Both the position numbers and the translations under genes were made by a program. From Telluribacter roseus (GTDB lineage Bacteria; Bacteroidota; Bacteroidia; Cytophagales; Spirosomataceae): a stretch of DNA of 64,000 nt. The stretch is taken from contig NZ_JAFEUV020000003.1 of the NCBI RefSeq assembly GCF_017355915.2, positions 442,858-506,857 on the forward strand, given 5' to 3'. Below, piece after piece: positions 34,552 through 43,582 of the stretch. How positions within the stretch are numbered: position 1 is the stretch's first letter; each line of letters begins with the position of its first letter. Below the pieces are notes generated by a model that saw only the letters and a list, made by a program, of their open reading frames with translations, was not told the DNA's origin and did not search any database.

Positions 34552-35715
34552 ATGCCAACTCAATCCGCGCTCCGGCTCCAGTCCAAACTCCCTAACGTAG
34601 GTACCACCATCTTTACGGTCATGTCCAAACTGGCGGCCGATGTGGGGGCGCTGAATCTTTCGCAGGGCTTTCCGAGTTTTGACTGCTCGCCGGAGCTGGT
34701 GGAACTCGTGAACCAGTACATGAAAAAGGGCTTCAACCAGTACGCGCCCATGAGCGGGGTACCGGCACTGCGGGAGTCGCTGGCGCAGAAAACCTTCGAC
34801 CACTACGGCGTAGCCTACCATCCCGAGCAGGAGGTGACTATAGTATCAGGGGCGACGGAGGCGATCTATGCGGCGGTGACGGCGGTAGTACGGCCGGGCG
34901 ACGAAGTACTGGTGTTTGAGCCCGCCTACGACAGCTACGTGCCCGCCATTGAGCTGAGCGGCGGAGTGCCGGTGTACATCACCCTCACGCCCGCCAACGG
35001 CTACGCAATAGACTGGGAGGAGGTCCGGCAGAAAGTAACCAACCGAACCCGGCTGATCATGATCAATACGCCCCACAACCCCATCGGGAAGGTACTGACG
35101 CGGGAGGATCTGGACCAGTTGGCCGCTCTGGTGCGGGGGACAGATATCCTGCTGGTGAGCGATGAGGTATACGAGCACATTGTGTTTGACGGGCAGCGGC
35201 ACCAGTCGCTCCTATCGCATCCGGTGCTGCATGAGCGGACGTTTATCTGCGGCTCCTTCGGCAAGACTTACCACGTGACGGGTTGGAAAATTGGGTATTG
35301 TCTGGCTCCGGCGGCGCTGTCGGCGGAGTTTCGTAAAGTACACCAGTTCGTGACCTTCAGTACCATGACGCCCATGCAGTACGCCCTGGCTGACTTCATC
35401 AGGATACCCGAATACTATCTTGAACTATCAGACTTTTACCAGCGTAAGCGCGACCTTTTCCTGGAAGCTATCAAAGATTCCCGTTTCCGCTTTACGCCCT
35501 CACAAGGTACCTTCTTCCAGACGGTATACTACGGCGATATGACGCAGGAGTATGACTACGACCTGGCGGTGCGGTGGACGAAGGAGATAGGGGTGGCGTC
35601 CATACCGGTGTCAGTATTCTATAACCAGAAGAACGACTACAAGATACTTCGTTTCTGTTTTGCCAAGGACGATGAAACGTTAAAGCGGGCGGGGGAGTTA
35701 TTGAGTAGGTTGTAG
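34552..35715 (+). CDS. PLP-dependent aminotransferase (methionine/kynurenine aminotransferase-like)
   Basis: A 387-residue class I aminotransferase. Visible family marks: LNLSQGFPSFD (about residue 35), YAPMSGVPALRESLA (about 62), TEAIYAAVTAVVRPGDEVLVFEPAYDSY in parts (about 100-125, PLP phosphate and ring contacts), NTPHNPIGKV (about 168), SDEVYEHIVFDG (about 200, the PLP aspartate and tyrosine), and GSFGKTYHVTGWKIGY (about 230, the Schiff-base lysine). The arginine for substrate carboxylate is in KILRFCFAKDD near the end. Close relatives (YbdL, kynurenine aminotransferases) convert methionine or aromatic amino acids to 2-oxo acids. ATG 34552 is preferred to an upstream TTG at 34537. Confidence 0.93.
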   Translation: MPTQSALRLQSKLPNVGTTIFTVMSKLAADVGALNLSQGFPSFDCSPELVELVNQYMKKGFNQYAPMSGVPALRESLAQKTFDHYGVAYHPEQEVTIVSGATEAIYAAVTAVVRPGDEVLVFEPAYDSYVPAIELSGGVPVYITLTPANGYAIDWEEVRQKVTNRTRLIMINTPHNPIGKVLTREDLDQLAALVRGTDILLVSDEVYEHIVFDGQRHQSLLSHPVLHERTFICGSFGKTYHVTGWKIGYCLAPAALSAEFRKVHQFVTFSTMTPMQYALADFIRIPEYYLELSDFYQRKRDLFLEAIKDSRFRFTPSQGTFFQTVYYGDMTQEYDYDLAVRWTKEIGVASIPVSVFYNQKNDYKILRFCFAKDDETLKRAGELLSRL

Positions 35716-35787
35716 ATAGCTTTTAGCTGTTAGACGGTCCGCCGGAGGAGCGCCTCCCGCGCGGTATTAGATTTTAGCTTTCAATTC

Positions 35788-35829
35788 CGTGGCCTGTGTC
35801 CCCACAGGCCCGTGGAGACACGGACCACG
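35788..35829. repeat. REP-like repeat pair acting as terminator after the aminotransferase
   Basis: Two overlapping copies in opposite orientation of a 23-base repeat, CGTGGYYYGTGTCCYCACRRGCC form (35788-35810 plus strand, 35807-35829 minus strand). Together they can fold into a long hairpin, with TTTTCTTCTT behind it, 73 bases after the aminotransferase stop. A third copy lies at 37053-37075. The insertion sequence landed in the T-rich tail. Confidence 0.65.
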
Positions 35830-35845
35830 GTTTTCTTCTTATATT

Positions 35846-36982
35846 GGCTTTGTTGCATGGCTATGGAGGTACACATTTCACAGCCTTGGGCATTCCTAAT
35901 TTTGTAAATCGGTTTAAACAGCTTGCTTTCACGCGAGCTTCGGCTTGCTGATTTGTCAGCAAGCGTGTTGACAACCGCTCTCCGAAAGCCATCTTCCAGC
36001 GGAACATACCTGTCTCTGCCTTGCTGCGACGGTGGTAGCCAATCTGTCGTTTCCACTCAGTTAAACCCACGCAATCAATCTGCGCAATTGCTTCATTTCT
36101 AGCGTGTAATAGGACATTCCCCAACTCATCAGTCCAGATCACCGCGTTAGAGCGGGGCGGTATCACTGGCTCAATCCCACGAGTTTCCAGCTCGTCATAG
36201 ACCTTCACCTGGTCATAGGCGCCATCGCCGCTCAACCGGTTGATGGGGCAGGTTATGTTGGCCACCAAGGGCCTGACCATATCGGCATCACTAATGGCGT
36301 TGCTGGTCAGTTCAACGGCATGAATCTCGTTGGTGGCTTCGTCCACTGCCAAGTGCAGTTTGCGCCAGGTGCGTCGCTTATCAGCTCCATGTTTTTTTAC
36401 TTTCCACTCCCCCTCGCCATAGACTTTCAACCCTGTACTATCCAGCGCAATATAGATTGGTCCGCAGGCGGACTCGCCAGAGGGCATTGGTGGGACAAAT
36501 GCATTGATTCGAGCTTGACGGCGGCAGAGTTGTGTATAGGAGGGCACTTGCAATTCCTTTTTCATTATGCCTAAAATGCTCTGAATCAAGCCTTGGGTTT
36601 GCCGGAAAGCGAGTCCAAAGGCGGCTTTGAGGGACAATGCCGCCTGAATGCACTGATCTGAATAGCGAAACAGCCCCCCAGCGGTACGTGGCCCCTCATA
36701 GTACCAGTGGTCGAGGGTGTCCTGATCGATCCAAAGCGCGAAGCTACCCCTACTAATCAGAGACTTATTATACTCCAACCAATTGCTGAGCCGGTACTTT
36801 GCCTTGGGAGTTGGCGGTATTTTCTGCGCTTCTGGCGCTTGTTTGTCTGCTTGGGTAAAAAAGCGTATTTTTGGCATAGCACCGGGCCGTTAGGCGGCAG
36901 CTTTGTAGGTTTGGCAATCTCAAAGTTCGCCATTCCGGTGCTTTTTCATTCATGAGCTAAGTGGGAGCCATGCAACAAAGCC
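35846..36982 (-). mobile_element. IS5-family insertion sequence, IS903 group, intact
   Basis: A 1137-bp element. The ends are perfect 17-bp inverted repeats, GGCTTTGTTGCATGGCT (35846-35862) and its complement (36966-36982). Both flanks carry the 9-bp direct repeat TCTTATATT (35837-35845 and 36983-36991), a target duplication typical of the IS903 group, whose ends also begin GGCTTTGTTG. The single transposase gene is open and complete. Matching ends and an exact duplication indicate a recent insertion. Confidence 0.95.
35861..36877 (-). CDS. IS903-group transposase (DDE)
   Basis: A 338-residue transposase. The DDE catalytic triad is visible: first D in IYIALDSTGLKVYGEGEW (about residue 150), second D in LSGDGAYDQVKVYD (about 218), and E within YHRRSKAETGMFRWKMAFG (about 290), the Y-R-K-E signature of the IS5 family. 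The N-terminus carries a DUF4372-free helix-turn region with LSNWLEYNKSLISRG that should bind the inverted repeats. It cuts and pastes the element. The gene fills nearly all of the element and its stop lies inside the left inverted repeat. No frameshift is present. Confidence 0.95.
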   Translation of the reverse strand: MPKIRFFTQADKQAPEAQKIPPTPKAKYRLSNWLEYNKSLISRGSFALWIDQDTLDHWYYEGPRTAGGLFRYSDQCIQAALSLKAAFGLAFRQTQGLIQSILGIMKKELQVPSYTQLCRRQARINAFVPPMPSGESACGPIYIALDSTGLKVYGEGEWKVKKHGADKRRTWRKLHLAVDEATNEIHAVELTSNAISDADMVRPLVANITCPINRLSGDGAYDQVKVYDELETRGIEPVIPPRSNAVIWTDELGNVLLHARNEAIAQIDCVGLTEWKRQIGYHRRSKAETGMFRWKMAFGERLSTRLLTNQQAEARVKASCLNRFTKLGMPKAVKCVPP

Positions 36983-37052
36983 TCTTATATTTATAACCTG
37001 GCTAACCAATACAGTTAGCTGTTAGTTTTCATTTGCCGGCGCTTGTATTTAT

Positions 37053-37075
37053 CGTGGTTCGTGTCCTCACGAGCC
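37053..37075 (+). repeat. Third copy of the 23-base REP-like repeat
   Basis: Matches the copies at 35788-35829 at all but a few transition positions that keep the hairpin paired (CGTGG, then GTGTCC, then GCC). It lies between the insertion sequence and the MBL-fold gene. Confidence 0.6.
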
Positions 37076-37192
37076 TTTGCTGGTAAAAGGGGCTTGGTGT
37101 ATTGGTAAGGCCACAGTTGAGCTTAATCAACGGAAATACTCCGTTTATGTAACTCTGTGAGCCTCTGTGGTTGTAATTTATTAACCTTGTCA

Positions 37193-38296
37193 ATGCGTTT
37201 ACTGATAAAAATTTTAGCAGGCCTTTTGGGCACTGCTCTTGTACTCACACTTATCGTCCTCCTCTTCATGCAGCAGAAACAATTTGGCAAGGTACCTTCG
37301 GGTGCCCGCCTCGAGCGTATCCAGAAATCTCCCAACTACCGCGACGGCGCCTTTCAGAACCAGAGCCACACACCTGACCTGGCCGAAGGCATCACCTACT
37401 GGGACATTTTGAAAAGCTATATGAAAAAAGTAGAGGAGAAGGAGCCGTTGGATTCGCTTCCCTCTGTCAGGACCGACCTGAAAAGTATCCAGTCAGAGCA
37501 GCCCGTGGTAGTGTGGCTGGGGCACTCGTCCTACTTCATCCGGCTGGCCGGTAAGACTATCCTGGTAGATCCGGTACTGAGTGGCTACGCTTCGCCGGTC
37601 CAATTCTTCGGCAAAAACTACCCTGGTAGCAATGTATACGCGGTGGAGGATTTTCCGGAAATAGACCTGCTGCTCATTACCCACGATCACTACGACCACC
37701 TCGACTACAAGACCATTGAGAAGCTACTACCCAAGGTGAAGCGGGTAGTGACGGGGCTGGGCGTAGGGGCGCACCTGGAGCACTGGGGGTACCCGGCCGA
37801 CAAGGTAACCGAACTGGACTGGTACGAGCCTATTCGGCTGGATGATTCACTGCACATCAGGTCAGCTCCGGCGCGTCATTTTTCGGGCCGGAAGTTCAAG
37901 CGCAACCAGACGCTTTGGTCGTCTTTTATCCTGGAAGCGCCGCAGCATAAGATCTACGTAGGGGGCGACTCGGGCTATGACAAGCACTTCAAGGAGATGG
38001 GGCAGAAGTACGGTCCTTTTAGTCTGGCAATACTGGAAAACGGACAGTACAATGCCTTCTGGAAGTACATACACATGATGCCGGAGGAAACGGTACAGGC
38101 CGCGCAGGATCTGGGGGCGGAGGTACTACTACCGGTACACTGGGGGAAATTTACGCTGGCCCTGCACCCGTGGACAGAGCCCATTGAGCGGGTGACGAAG
38201 CGGGCCCGGGAAGTAGGGCTACCCATCGCTACTCCGCAGATCGGAGAGCCGGTAGTACTGGGGCAAACATTGCCGGATAAGGCATGGTGGAGGTAA
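37193..38296 (+). CDS. Membrane-anchored MBL-fold metallo-hydrolase (NAPE-PLD/UlaG-like)
   Basis: A 367-residue protein with an N-terminal membrane anchor (LLIKILAGLLGTALVLTLIVLLF) and a metallo-beta-lactamase fold hydrolase. The zinc motif is THDHYDHLDY (HxHxDH, about residue 165); further ligands are in SAPARHFSGRK (about 226), GGDSGYD (about 260) and LPVHWGKFTLALH (about 322). The order and the WLGHSSYFIRLAGKTILVDPVL opening, here as key words WLGHSSY and LVDPVL, match the group that contains N-acyl phosphatidylethanolamine phospholipase D and UlaG. It probably hydrolyses a phosphodiester or lactone at the outer face of the inner membrane. ATG 37193 is chosen over GTG 37157 because the anchor begins there. 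Confidence 0.9.
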   Translation: MRLLIKILAGLLGTALVLTLIVLLFMQQKQFGKVPSGARLERIQKSPNYRDGAFQNQSHTPDLAEGITYWDILKSYMKKVEEKEPLDSLPSVRTDLKSIQSEQPVVVWLGHSSYFIRLAGKTILVDPVLSGYASPVQFFGKNYPGSNVYAVEDFPEIDLLLITHDHYDHLDYKTIEKLLPKVKRVVTGLGVGAHLEHWGYPADKVTELDWYEPIRLDDSLHIRSAPARHFSGRKFKRNQTLWSSFILEAPQHKIYVGGDSGYDKHFKEMGQKYGPFSLAILENGQYNAFWKYIHMMPEETVQAAQDLGAEVLLPVHWGKFTLALHPWTEPIERVTKRAREVGLPIATPQIGEPVVLGQTLPDKAWWR

Positions 38297-38310
38297 CCTC
38301 ATTCCCCGGC

Positions 38311-38381
38311 CCCTTCTCCTGATAGGAGAAGGGAAGCTTGTACTTCCATTATATTTAGCCCTTCTCCTGATAGGAGAAGGG
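38311..38381. repeat. Duplicated palindrome acting as terminators of convergent genes
   Basis: The 23-base palindrome CCCTTCTCC-TGATA-GGAGAAGGG occurs at 38311-38333 and again at 38359-38381. It fills the 99-base gap between the convergent MBL-fold and DUF4920 genes and is probably a bidirectional terminator pair. Flanking words (CCTCATTCCCCGG, GGGATGAGG) extend the symmetry. Confidence 0.75.
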
Positions 38382-38395
38382 TTGGGATGAGGTAC

Positions 38396-38839
38396 TTACT
38401 TCACGATCACACCATCCGCCACGAAAGCCAGCTCGTGCTTGGGTTCGGTGATCTTAGCGATTTCTTCTTTGCTCTTGCCCGCGTCTTCGGCGTAGTGGCG
38501 TAGCTCCGATACGGGCGTTACATTCTTCTTAGCTTCCCCTTCGAATACCACCGTTTTACCGGCTATGTCTTTGGGTACAAAGAATCCGTAATCCTTGAAG
38601 GTTACGCGCATGGTCTCGCCGTTGTCCATCTTAACTTTCATCCAGCAGCCTTTGGCCTGGCATACCGACTCAACGGTACCCGTCACCTTGGTTTTCAGGG
38701 CGTCTTTGGTTCCCATCTTTTCGGGTAAGGCAGCCGCGGTAACGGCTCCTTTGTCGCTGATCTTCTTGCCGAAGTGCTCCTGGGCCTGGGCGTAGCCCGC
38801 CAGCGAGAGGCAGAGGAGTAGAGTGAGCAGGTGTTTCAT
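38396..38839 (-). CDS. DUF4920 exported protein
   Basis: A 147-residue protein with a signal peptide ending GYAQAQ. The mature part has the DUF4920 pattern: EHFGKKISDKGAV, VTGTVESVCQAKGCWMKV (with paired cysteines, about residues 58-64), MRVTFKDYGFFVPKD, GKTVVFEGEA and the ELRHYAEDAGKS helix. The fold is a small OB-like beta barrel; the two cysteines and nearby residues may bind a metal or form a disulfide. The biological role is unknown. It is a single gene, convergent with the MBL hydrolase over the terminator pair. Confidence 0.9.
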   Translation of the reverse strand: MKHLLTLLLCLSLAGYAQAQEHFGKKISDKGAVTAAALPEKMGTKDALKTKVTGTVESVCQAKGCWMKVKMDNGETMRVTFKDYGFFVPKDIAGKTVVFEGEAKKNVTPVSELRHYAEDAGKSKEEIAKITEPKHELAFVADGVIVK

Positions 38840-38958
38840 GGTTGGTAGGTGTTAGCTGTTAGGTATTAGCTATTAGTGTTTAGCCACTTATTTTAATAAC
38901 GCATATCATTGAAAAATTGGCCAAGCGGGGACGCAAAATTTTAGGTCTCTACATCAAA

Positions 38959-41900
38959 TCATTCCAGTACCTGTACCCAGCCCTTGCAGCGGCTGCCCTG
39001 GGGGGTGGTGATCTCGTAGAGGTAGGTGCCGTTGGTGATGTTGGGACCCCAGTCGTTTTTGTAGTCGTCGGTACGTAGCATGCGCTTGCCCCAGCGGTTG
39101 TAGATTTCGAGGGCGGAGTTGGCTACGGGTACCACAAAGGTGTCATTCTTGCCGTCGCCGTTGGGTGTAATGACGTTGGGCAGAATGAGTGGCGGCTCGG
39201 CGATCAGGTTTTGGGTTACGGTTAGTGAGCAGCCTGCGCGGTTGTAAGCGGTCAGGGTTACGGTATAGGAACCCGGTGGGTCGTATACCATCCCCTCCAC
39301 GTTCTGGCTGGTAAATCCGGTGCCTCTTCCCATATTCCATTCGTAGCGCTCAGCGTTGGCGGTCCGGTTCAGAAACTGGTACGTAACGGCTTCGTTACAG
39401 GCGGCTCCCGAGCGCGTTATTTCAAAGGCAGGTTCATAAGTACGGTCTACCTGTACAGTTACCCTTTTCTGCGGATGGCAGCCATCAGCATACTCCCCTT
39501 CGACGAGGTAGGTGGTAGTCTTGGTAGGATTGACGGTAATAGAAGTACCTGTAGTAGGGGCGGAAGCATTCTCCATGAACCAGTTGTACTTGACGGCCTT
39601 GCCGGAGGCATGCAGCACCACCGCCTGTCCGGCGCACACCATTGTATCGGGCGTTACCGCAAAGTCAGGCTTGTCGTCGCTGACGGTCACGGTGATCTGT
39701 TTCTGAGGGCGACAGCCATCGGCGTACGCGCCTTCTACGGTATAGGTGACGGTCTGGCCCGGCTTGGCAGTAACCTGATTGCCGTTGGTGCCACTTAACG
39801 TAGTTGGCGGCGACCAGCTATAGCTCTGGGCGGAGCCTTTTACATTCAGCACCACCGCCTGTCCGGCACAAATGGTCGTATCCTGACTGGCCACAAAGTC
39901 TGCCTTGCTGTCGTCGATGGTGACGGTGACGCTCTTAGTTACTACGCAGCCCGACTCATCCTTTACTTCTACGTCAAATTTGGTAGTCTCCGCTACGGTA
40001 GCGATAGGATTAGTACCGACAGGATTGCTGAGTCCGATGGCGGGAGTCCACTTGTACTGGGTACCGCCGGAGACGCTGAGTGGGACCGGCTTGTTTTTAC
40101 ATACCGTGGTATCGCCATCAATAAGTACATTCAGGCTGGTGACCTTGATCTTCCGGGTAGCAATATCTACGCGCTTACAGGTAAGGCGATTGAAGGCTTG
40201 TAGGGTAACGGTATATTCACCAGCTCTTTCGAAAGTATAGGCTGCCTCCTTGGCATCACGGGAAAAGCCGTTGCCATTAACCTGCCAGATGTACTCTACG
40301 CCTCCCTCGCTGGTATTGACGAAGTTGAGCGCCAGCGGCGCGCAGCCCTGTACCACGTCTTTCCTGGTACCTTCGTATACGTCGAAGTCAGCTTTGAGCA
40401 GGTCGATGTCTATTTTGAAGGCGGCGTTGTTACAGTTGGCACTCTGGTTGGTCTTCGACCAGGCCTGGGGGGTAGTGGGGAAGCGCGTACCGCCGCAGGC
40501 GCAGGTAGCGTGGTAGATCACACCATTCTTGTTAAAGCGGCTGGTGCCCCCGTCGACGTGGTCGCCCCGGTCCAGGTCGGGGTTGGGGTGGCTCACGCTC
40601 CCAAAGTAGGTACCATACAATAGTGCCTTGGCTCCGGATTCCAGTATAGCTACGTAGAAGTTACTGCCGTTGGTAGTGCGCTGCAGGGCATCTTGCGTGA
40701 CGGGCATGCCGTTGGTACTACTGGCGGTGTTATGATTGGTCGTTACGTTGACCGCACCTCCCCATCCGGCTATATAAATATTGCCACATTCATTGACCAG
40801 CAAAGCAGTAGGTGAAATGTCGGGGATGCCGCGCCCGGAACCAATTACCGTCGAGAAAATGGTGCGCGATAGCGTAGGGTCCAGCGCGTGGATAAACTGG
40901 CCACTGTTGGCCGTGCTGTACACGCCAGATGTAATGGGGTACTTGCCGCGGGTAAGGCCCAGTACGTGTACATTGCCACTGGGATCCAGGTCCAGCAGGT
41001 AGGCGCCGTCGGCTTCGTCGGTGCCCAGGTAGCTGACCTGTACCAGTTTGCGGTCTTTGAAGCGGGCTACGAAGGCATCTTCGGGGCCACCCAGGGCACC
41101 TTTGTAAGTACCCGTGGCTACGGGCAGATCGGAGCTTTTGGTAATGCCCGTAATGTACAGGTCGCCGTTGGCCGTGGGCTTCAGCGAAAAGGCGGCATCA
41201 AAACCATTGCCTCCAAAGTAGGTGCTCCACTGCAGCGCGCTCAGATCGGGTGATAGCTGCATAACCACCGCATCCTGATTTCCTTTGAGCTGATCCTGTA
41301 CGGGGTTCTGGAGGGGGAAGTTATCGGAGTTGGTTGAAGATACTACCAATACATTATCATCTTTATCCACTACGATTTCGCCCCGGAAGCTGTCGCCGTA
41401 GTTACGGATTACGACCGTATTGACGCTACTGAGTCCATCGTTGCCCTTGCCGCCTACGTAGGTAGAGGCCAGCAGTTGCCGTCCGTCATTACTCAGTTTC
41501 GTAACGAAAATGTCACTGCCGTTGGTGAGTTCCAGCCCGCTGATGGGTACGATACCCGCTCCGCCGCCAAACGATTTCTGAAAGGCGGAGGCAGAAGTAG
41601 GGAAATTAAGCGAAGCCGTAGTACCGTAGACCAGCAGTTCGCCCTTGCTGTTGACGATCAGACTGTTGGGGATATCGGTGCCCCCGCCGCCCAAAAAGGT
41701 AGCGTAAAGGAGCTTAGTACCATCCGGACTGAACTTCATGAGGGCTACATCTACCATGCCTTTGAACTGTACCTGGTAAGCTCCAATGGTGACAGGGAAA
41801 CTGCTCCCGAATACAGTACCGCCCGAGTACAGGTGTCCCTCTTCGTCGTAGGTAGCGGTGTGGCCCCAGTTGTCGGATTGCGAACCTGAGTAGGAGGAGA

Positions 41901-42651
41901 AAATCAACTCGGGATCAATGGTTAGCGGCTGCGTGTGATCGTAGTCTTTGGGCAGGGCAAAGTGGAGCTTCTTTCCTTCCAGTACGAAGCGGCTTTCTAC
42001 CTCCTTGGTCCGCTGATTCACCTCCTGAAACGAATAGGGTTTGGCTTCTTTGAATTGGCCTACGGTGGTTTCTACGACTACCTGCCCGTGTTCATTGGTC
42101 GATAGTCCGGTAGCTCCTTCGTACAGCATCCGGATACGCGACGCGTCCGCGCCGGGCTGAATAATGAATTCGTACTTGAGCGTGGATTGGTACGCGAATA
42201 CCCGCAGGTCAATGCCGGGGTAGAGGTTCTTATAGATAACTTCACCAAAAGCGGCTACATCACTAGCCCAGTGGGAAGGATCGGTGCCGAGAAAGTAGCT
42301 GTAGCGGGAGGAGTGAGGATGGAGGCTGGTGAGGGTGACGGTGGAGTTGCTGCCTTCGAACCGGACCTCAACGCCGTGGGCCTGTATGGTAGCGGGGGTG
42401 GTACGGTCATTTCCCTCCGGCAGAGGCGTGTTGGCGTGCCGGGCGGATACCTGCCGGGCATCGTAGAGTACATACACCAGCGACTGCTTTTTCAGGTACA
42501 AAAAGCCGCCGGGAAGCTCGGCCCGGTACAGTACTTCACGATCCCACTGTCCCCGGTTCTGGATAAAACGTAAGCCTTCGGCTATCACTCCCCCTATCGT
42601 ACACCAGAATAGTAAGCCTATCAGACCAAAACGTAGTAAAGTTTTTTTCAT
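38959..42651 (-). CDS. Large T9SS-secreted surface protein (DUF7948, SBBP, PKD repeats, type B sorting domain)
   Basis: A 1230-residue exported protein. After a signal peptide (LIGLLFWCTIGGVIAEG) comes a DUF7948-like N-terminal domain with FIQNRGQWDREVLYRAELPGG (about residues 29-48) and HSSRYSYFLGTDPSHW. Beta-propeller SBBP-like repeats follow (about 260-700: LLYATFLGGGGTD, LASTYVGGKGNDG, LQWSTYFGGNGFDA). Then PKD-like and cysteine-bearing domains occupy about 780-1140, with tandem copies carrying TICAGQAVVLNVKG and MVCAGQAVVLHASG. The last 90 residues contain NVITPNGDGKNDTF, EIYNRWGKRML and NGTYLYEI, the gliding-associated type B T9SS sorting domain. It should be exported and fixed to the surface or released, perhaps as an adhesin. 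Confidence 0.92.
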   Translation of the reverse strand: MKKTLLRFGLIGLLFWCTIGGVIAEGLRFIQNRGQWDREVLYRAELPGGFLYLKKQSLVYVLYDARQVSARHANTPLPEGNDRTTPATIQAHGVEVRFEGSNSTVTLTSLHPHSSRYSYFLGTDPSHWASDVAAFGEVIYKNLYPGIDLRVFAYQSTLKYEFIIQPGADASRIRMLYEGATGLSTNEHGQVVVETTVGQFKEAKPYSFQEVNQRTKEVESRFVLEGKKLHFALPKDYDHTQPLTIDPELIFSSYSGSQSDNWGHTATYDEEGHLYSGGTVFGSSFPVTIGAYQVQFKGMVDVALMKFSPDGTKLLYATFLGGGGTDIPNSLIVNSKGELLVYGTTASLNFPTSASAFQKSFGGGAGIVPISGLELTNGSDIFVTKLSNDGRQLLASTYVGGKGNDGLSSVNTVVIRNYGDSFRGEIVVDKDDNVLVVSSTNSDNFPLQNPVQDQLKGNQDAVVMQLSPDLSALQWSTYFGGNGFDAAFSLKPTANGDLYITGITKSSDLPVATGTYKGALGGPEDAFVARFKDRKLVQVSYLGTDEADGAYLLDLDPSGNVHVLGLTRGKYPITSGVYSTANSGQFIHALDPTLSRTIFSTVIGSGRGIPDISPTALLVNECGNIYIAGWGGAVNVTTNHNTASSTNGMPVTQDALQRTTNGSNFYVAILESGAKALLYGTYFGSVSHPNPDLDRGDHVDGGTSRFNKNGVIYHATCACGGTRFPTTPQAWSKTNQSANCNNAAFKIDIDLLKADFDVYEGTRKDVVQGCAPLALNFVNTSEGGVEYIWQVNGNGFSRDAKEAAYTFERAGEYTVTLQAFNRLTCKRVDIATRKIKVTSLNVLIDGDTTVCKNKPVPLSVSGGTQYKWTPAIGLSNPVGTNPIATVAETTKFDVEVKDESGCVVTKSVTVTIDDSKADFVASQDTTICAGQAVVLNVKGSAQSYSWSPPTTLSGTNGNQVTAKPGQTVTYTVEGAYADGCRPQKQITVTVSDDKPDFAVTPDTMVCAGQAVVLHASGKAVKYNWFMENASAPTTGTSITVNPTKTTTYLVEGEYADGCHPQKRVTVQVDRTYEPAFEITRSGAACNEAVTYQFLNRTANAERYEWNMGRGTGFTSQNVEGMVYDPPGSYTVTLTAYNRAGCSLTVTQNLIAEPPLILPNVITPNGDGKNDTFVVPVANSALEIYNRWGKRMLRTDDYKNDWGPNITNGTYLYEITTPQGSRCKGWVQVLE

Positions 42652-42723
42652 AGAAATCTATTTGACTCAACCGTTTTGCCAATATACACATGTCAGACCT
42701 AAAAGGAGGGCGGAAGGTTGGAA

Positions 42724-43350
42724 CTACTTCTGTTTGAACCCGGAAACCGAAATGATATTTTTACAGAACTCGTACTCCTGCGGCTGATTGGAGCCGATTA
42801 CGACCAACTGCTGGTCGGTCAGGTTGATGACGTTGTCGAGGTACCACTGCACCCCCTGCGCGTCGAGGTTAGAAGTAGGCTCATCCAGAAACACCACCGG
42901 CACATCCGACTGGAACGCCAGGCCCAGCCGTACCCGCTGCTTCATACCCGACGAGAAGTGACGGATCACCTTGTGGCGGGTGTGCGAGAGCTGTACAAAA
43001 TCTTCAAAGTCGGCCGCCGAAAGACCATTCTTAAAAGGCTTGAACTTGCGGTGGAACTCAACCAGCTCGCGCAGGGTAAATTCCTCAATGACTTCCAGGT
43101 AGGGGGCTGCCAGTACGATATGCTTGTACCAGTTGTCTATGTCCAGCTCTTTGCCGTCGTCCATCCGGTAGGTAACGGTACCTTCCGTAACCGGTACGCT
43201 ACCCGTCAGGAGCTGAATCAGGGTAGACTTACCACTACCGTTGGGACCGACAAAGGTGTAGCTTTGGCCGGTATGCAGGTCGAGGTTGACCCGCCGGACG
43301 ATCCACTCCGTCACGAATTTCTTGCCTGCTTCTTTTGCTATAATCTGCAC
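42724..43350 (-). CDS. ABC transporter ATP-binding protein
   Basis: A 208-residue single ATPase domain with all motifs: FVGPNGSGKSTLIQLL (Walker A, about residue 36), HFSSGMKQRVRLGLAF (signature, about 130), VVFLDEPTSNLDAQG (Walker B and D loop, about 152). No permease gene is adjacent. The start is a GTG at 43350. In Bacteroidetes a gene of this kind often follows lpxA in the lipid A locus; here a divergently facing M20 hydrolase sits between, so it may have been separated from that operon (inference, from memory of the typical order). Export of an envelope lipid or a small molecule is possible. Confidence 0.88.
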   Translation of the reverse strand: MQIIAKEAGKKFVTEWIVRRVNLDLHTGQSYTFVGPNGSGKSTLIQLLTGSVPVTEGTVTYRMDDGKELDIDNWYKHIVLAAPYLEVIEEFTLRELVEFHRKFKPFKNGLSAADFEDFVQLSHTRHKVIRHFSSGMKQRVRLGLAFQSDVPVVFLDEPTSNLDAQGVQWYLDNVINLTDQQLVVIGSNQPQEYEFCKNIISVSGFKQK

Positions 43351-43582
43351 TATACTGAATGGAATAGGGTCAAAGTTGTGAAAATCCAGCCGTGAAGTTA
43401 CGGAGATTCCTTATTTTAGACCGTTAAACCTACATGAAGAAGCCGCTTAATCTACTTTATAGTACGTGTGACGGATTTCTCTTGTGGCAAATAAGGGCGA
43501 TAAATCTGTTAATTCGCAGCTATCGACCGGGCATTGGTCACTGCTCTCTTGTAAATACCTAAACTAACTATATACTACTTGT

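Noticed and set aside
38840-38890. TAGCTGTTAG/TAGCTATTAG words here and near 35715 and 37015
   Set aside because: Short, loose repeats without fixed length or symmetry; too weak to call an element.
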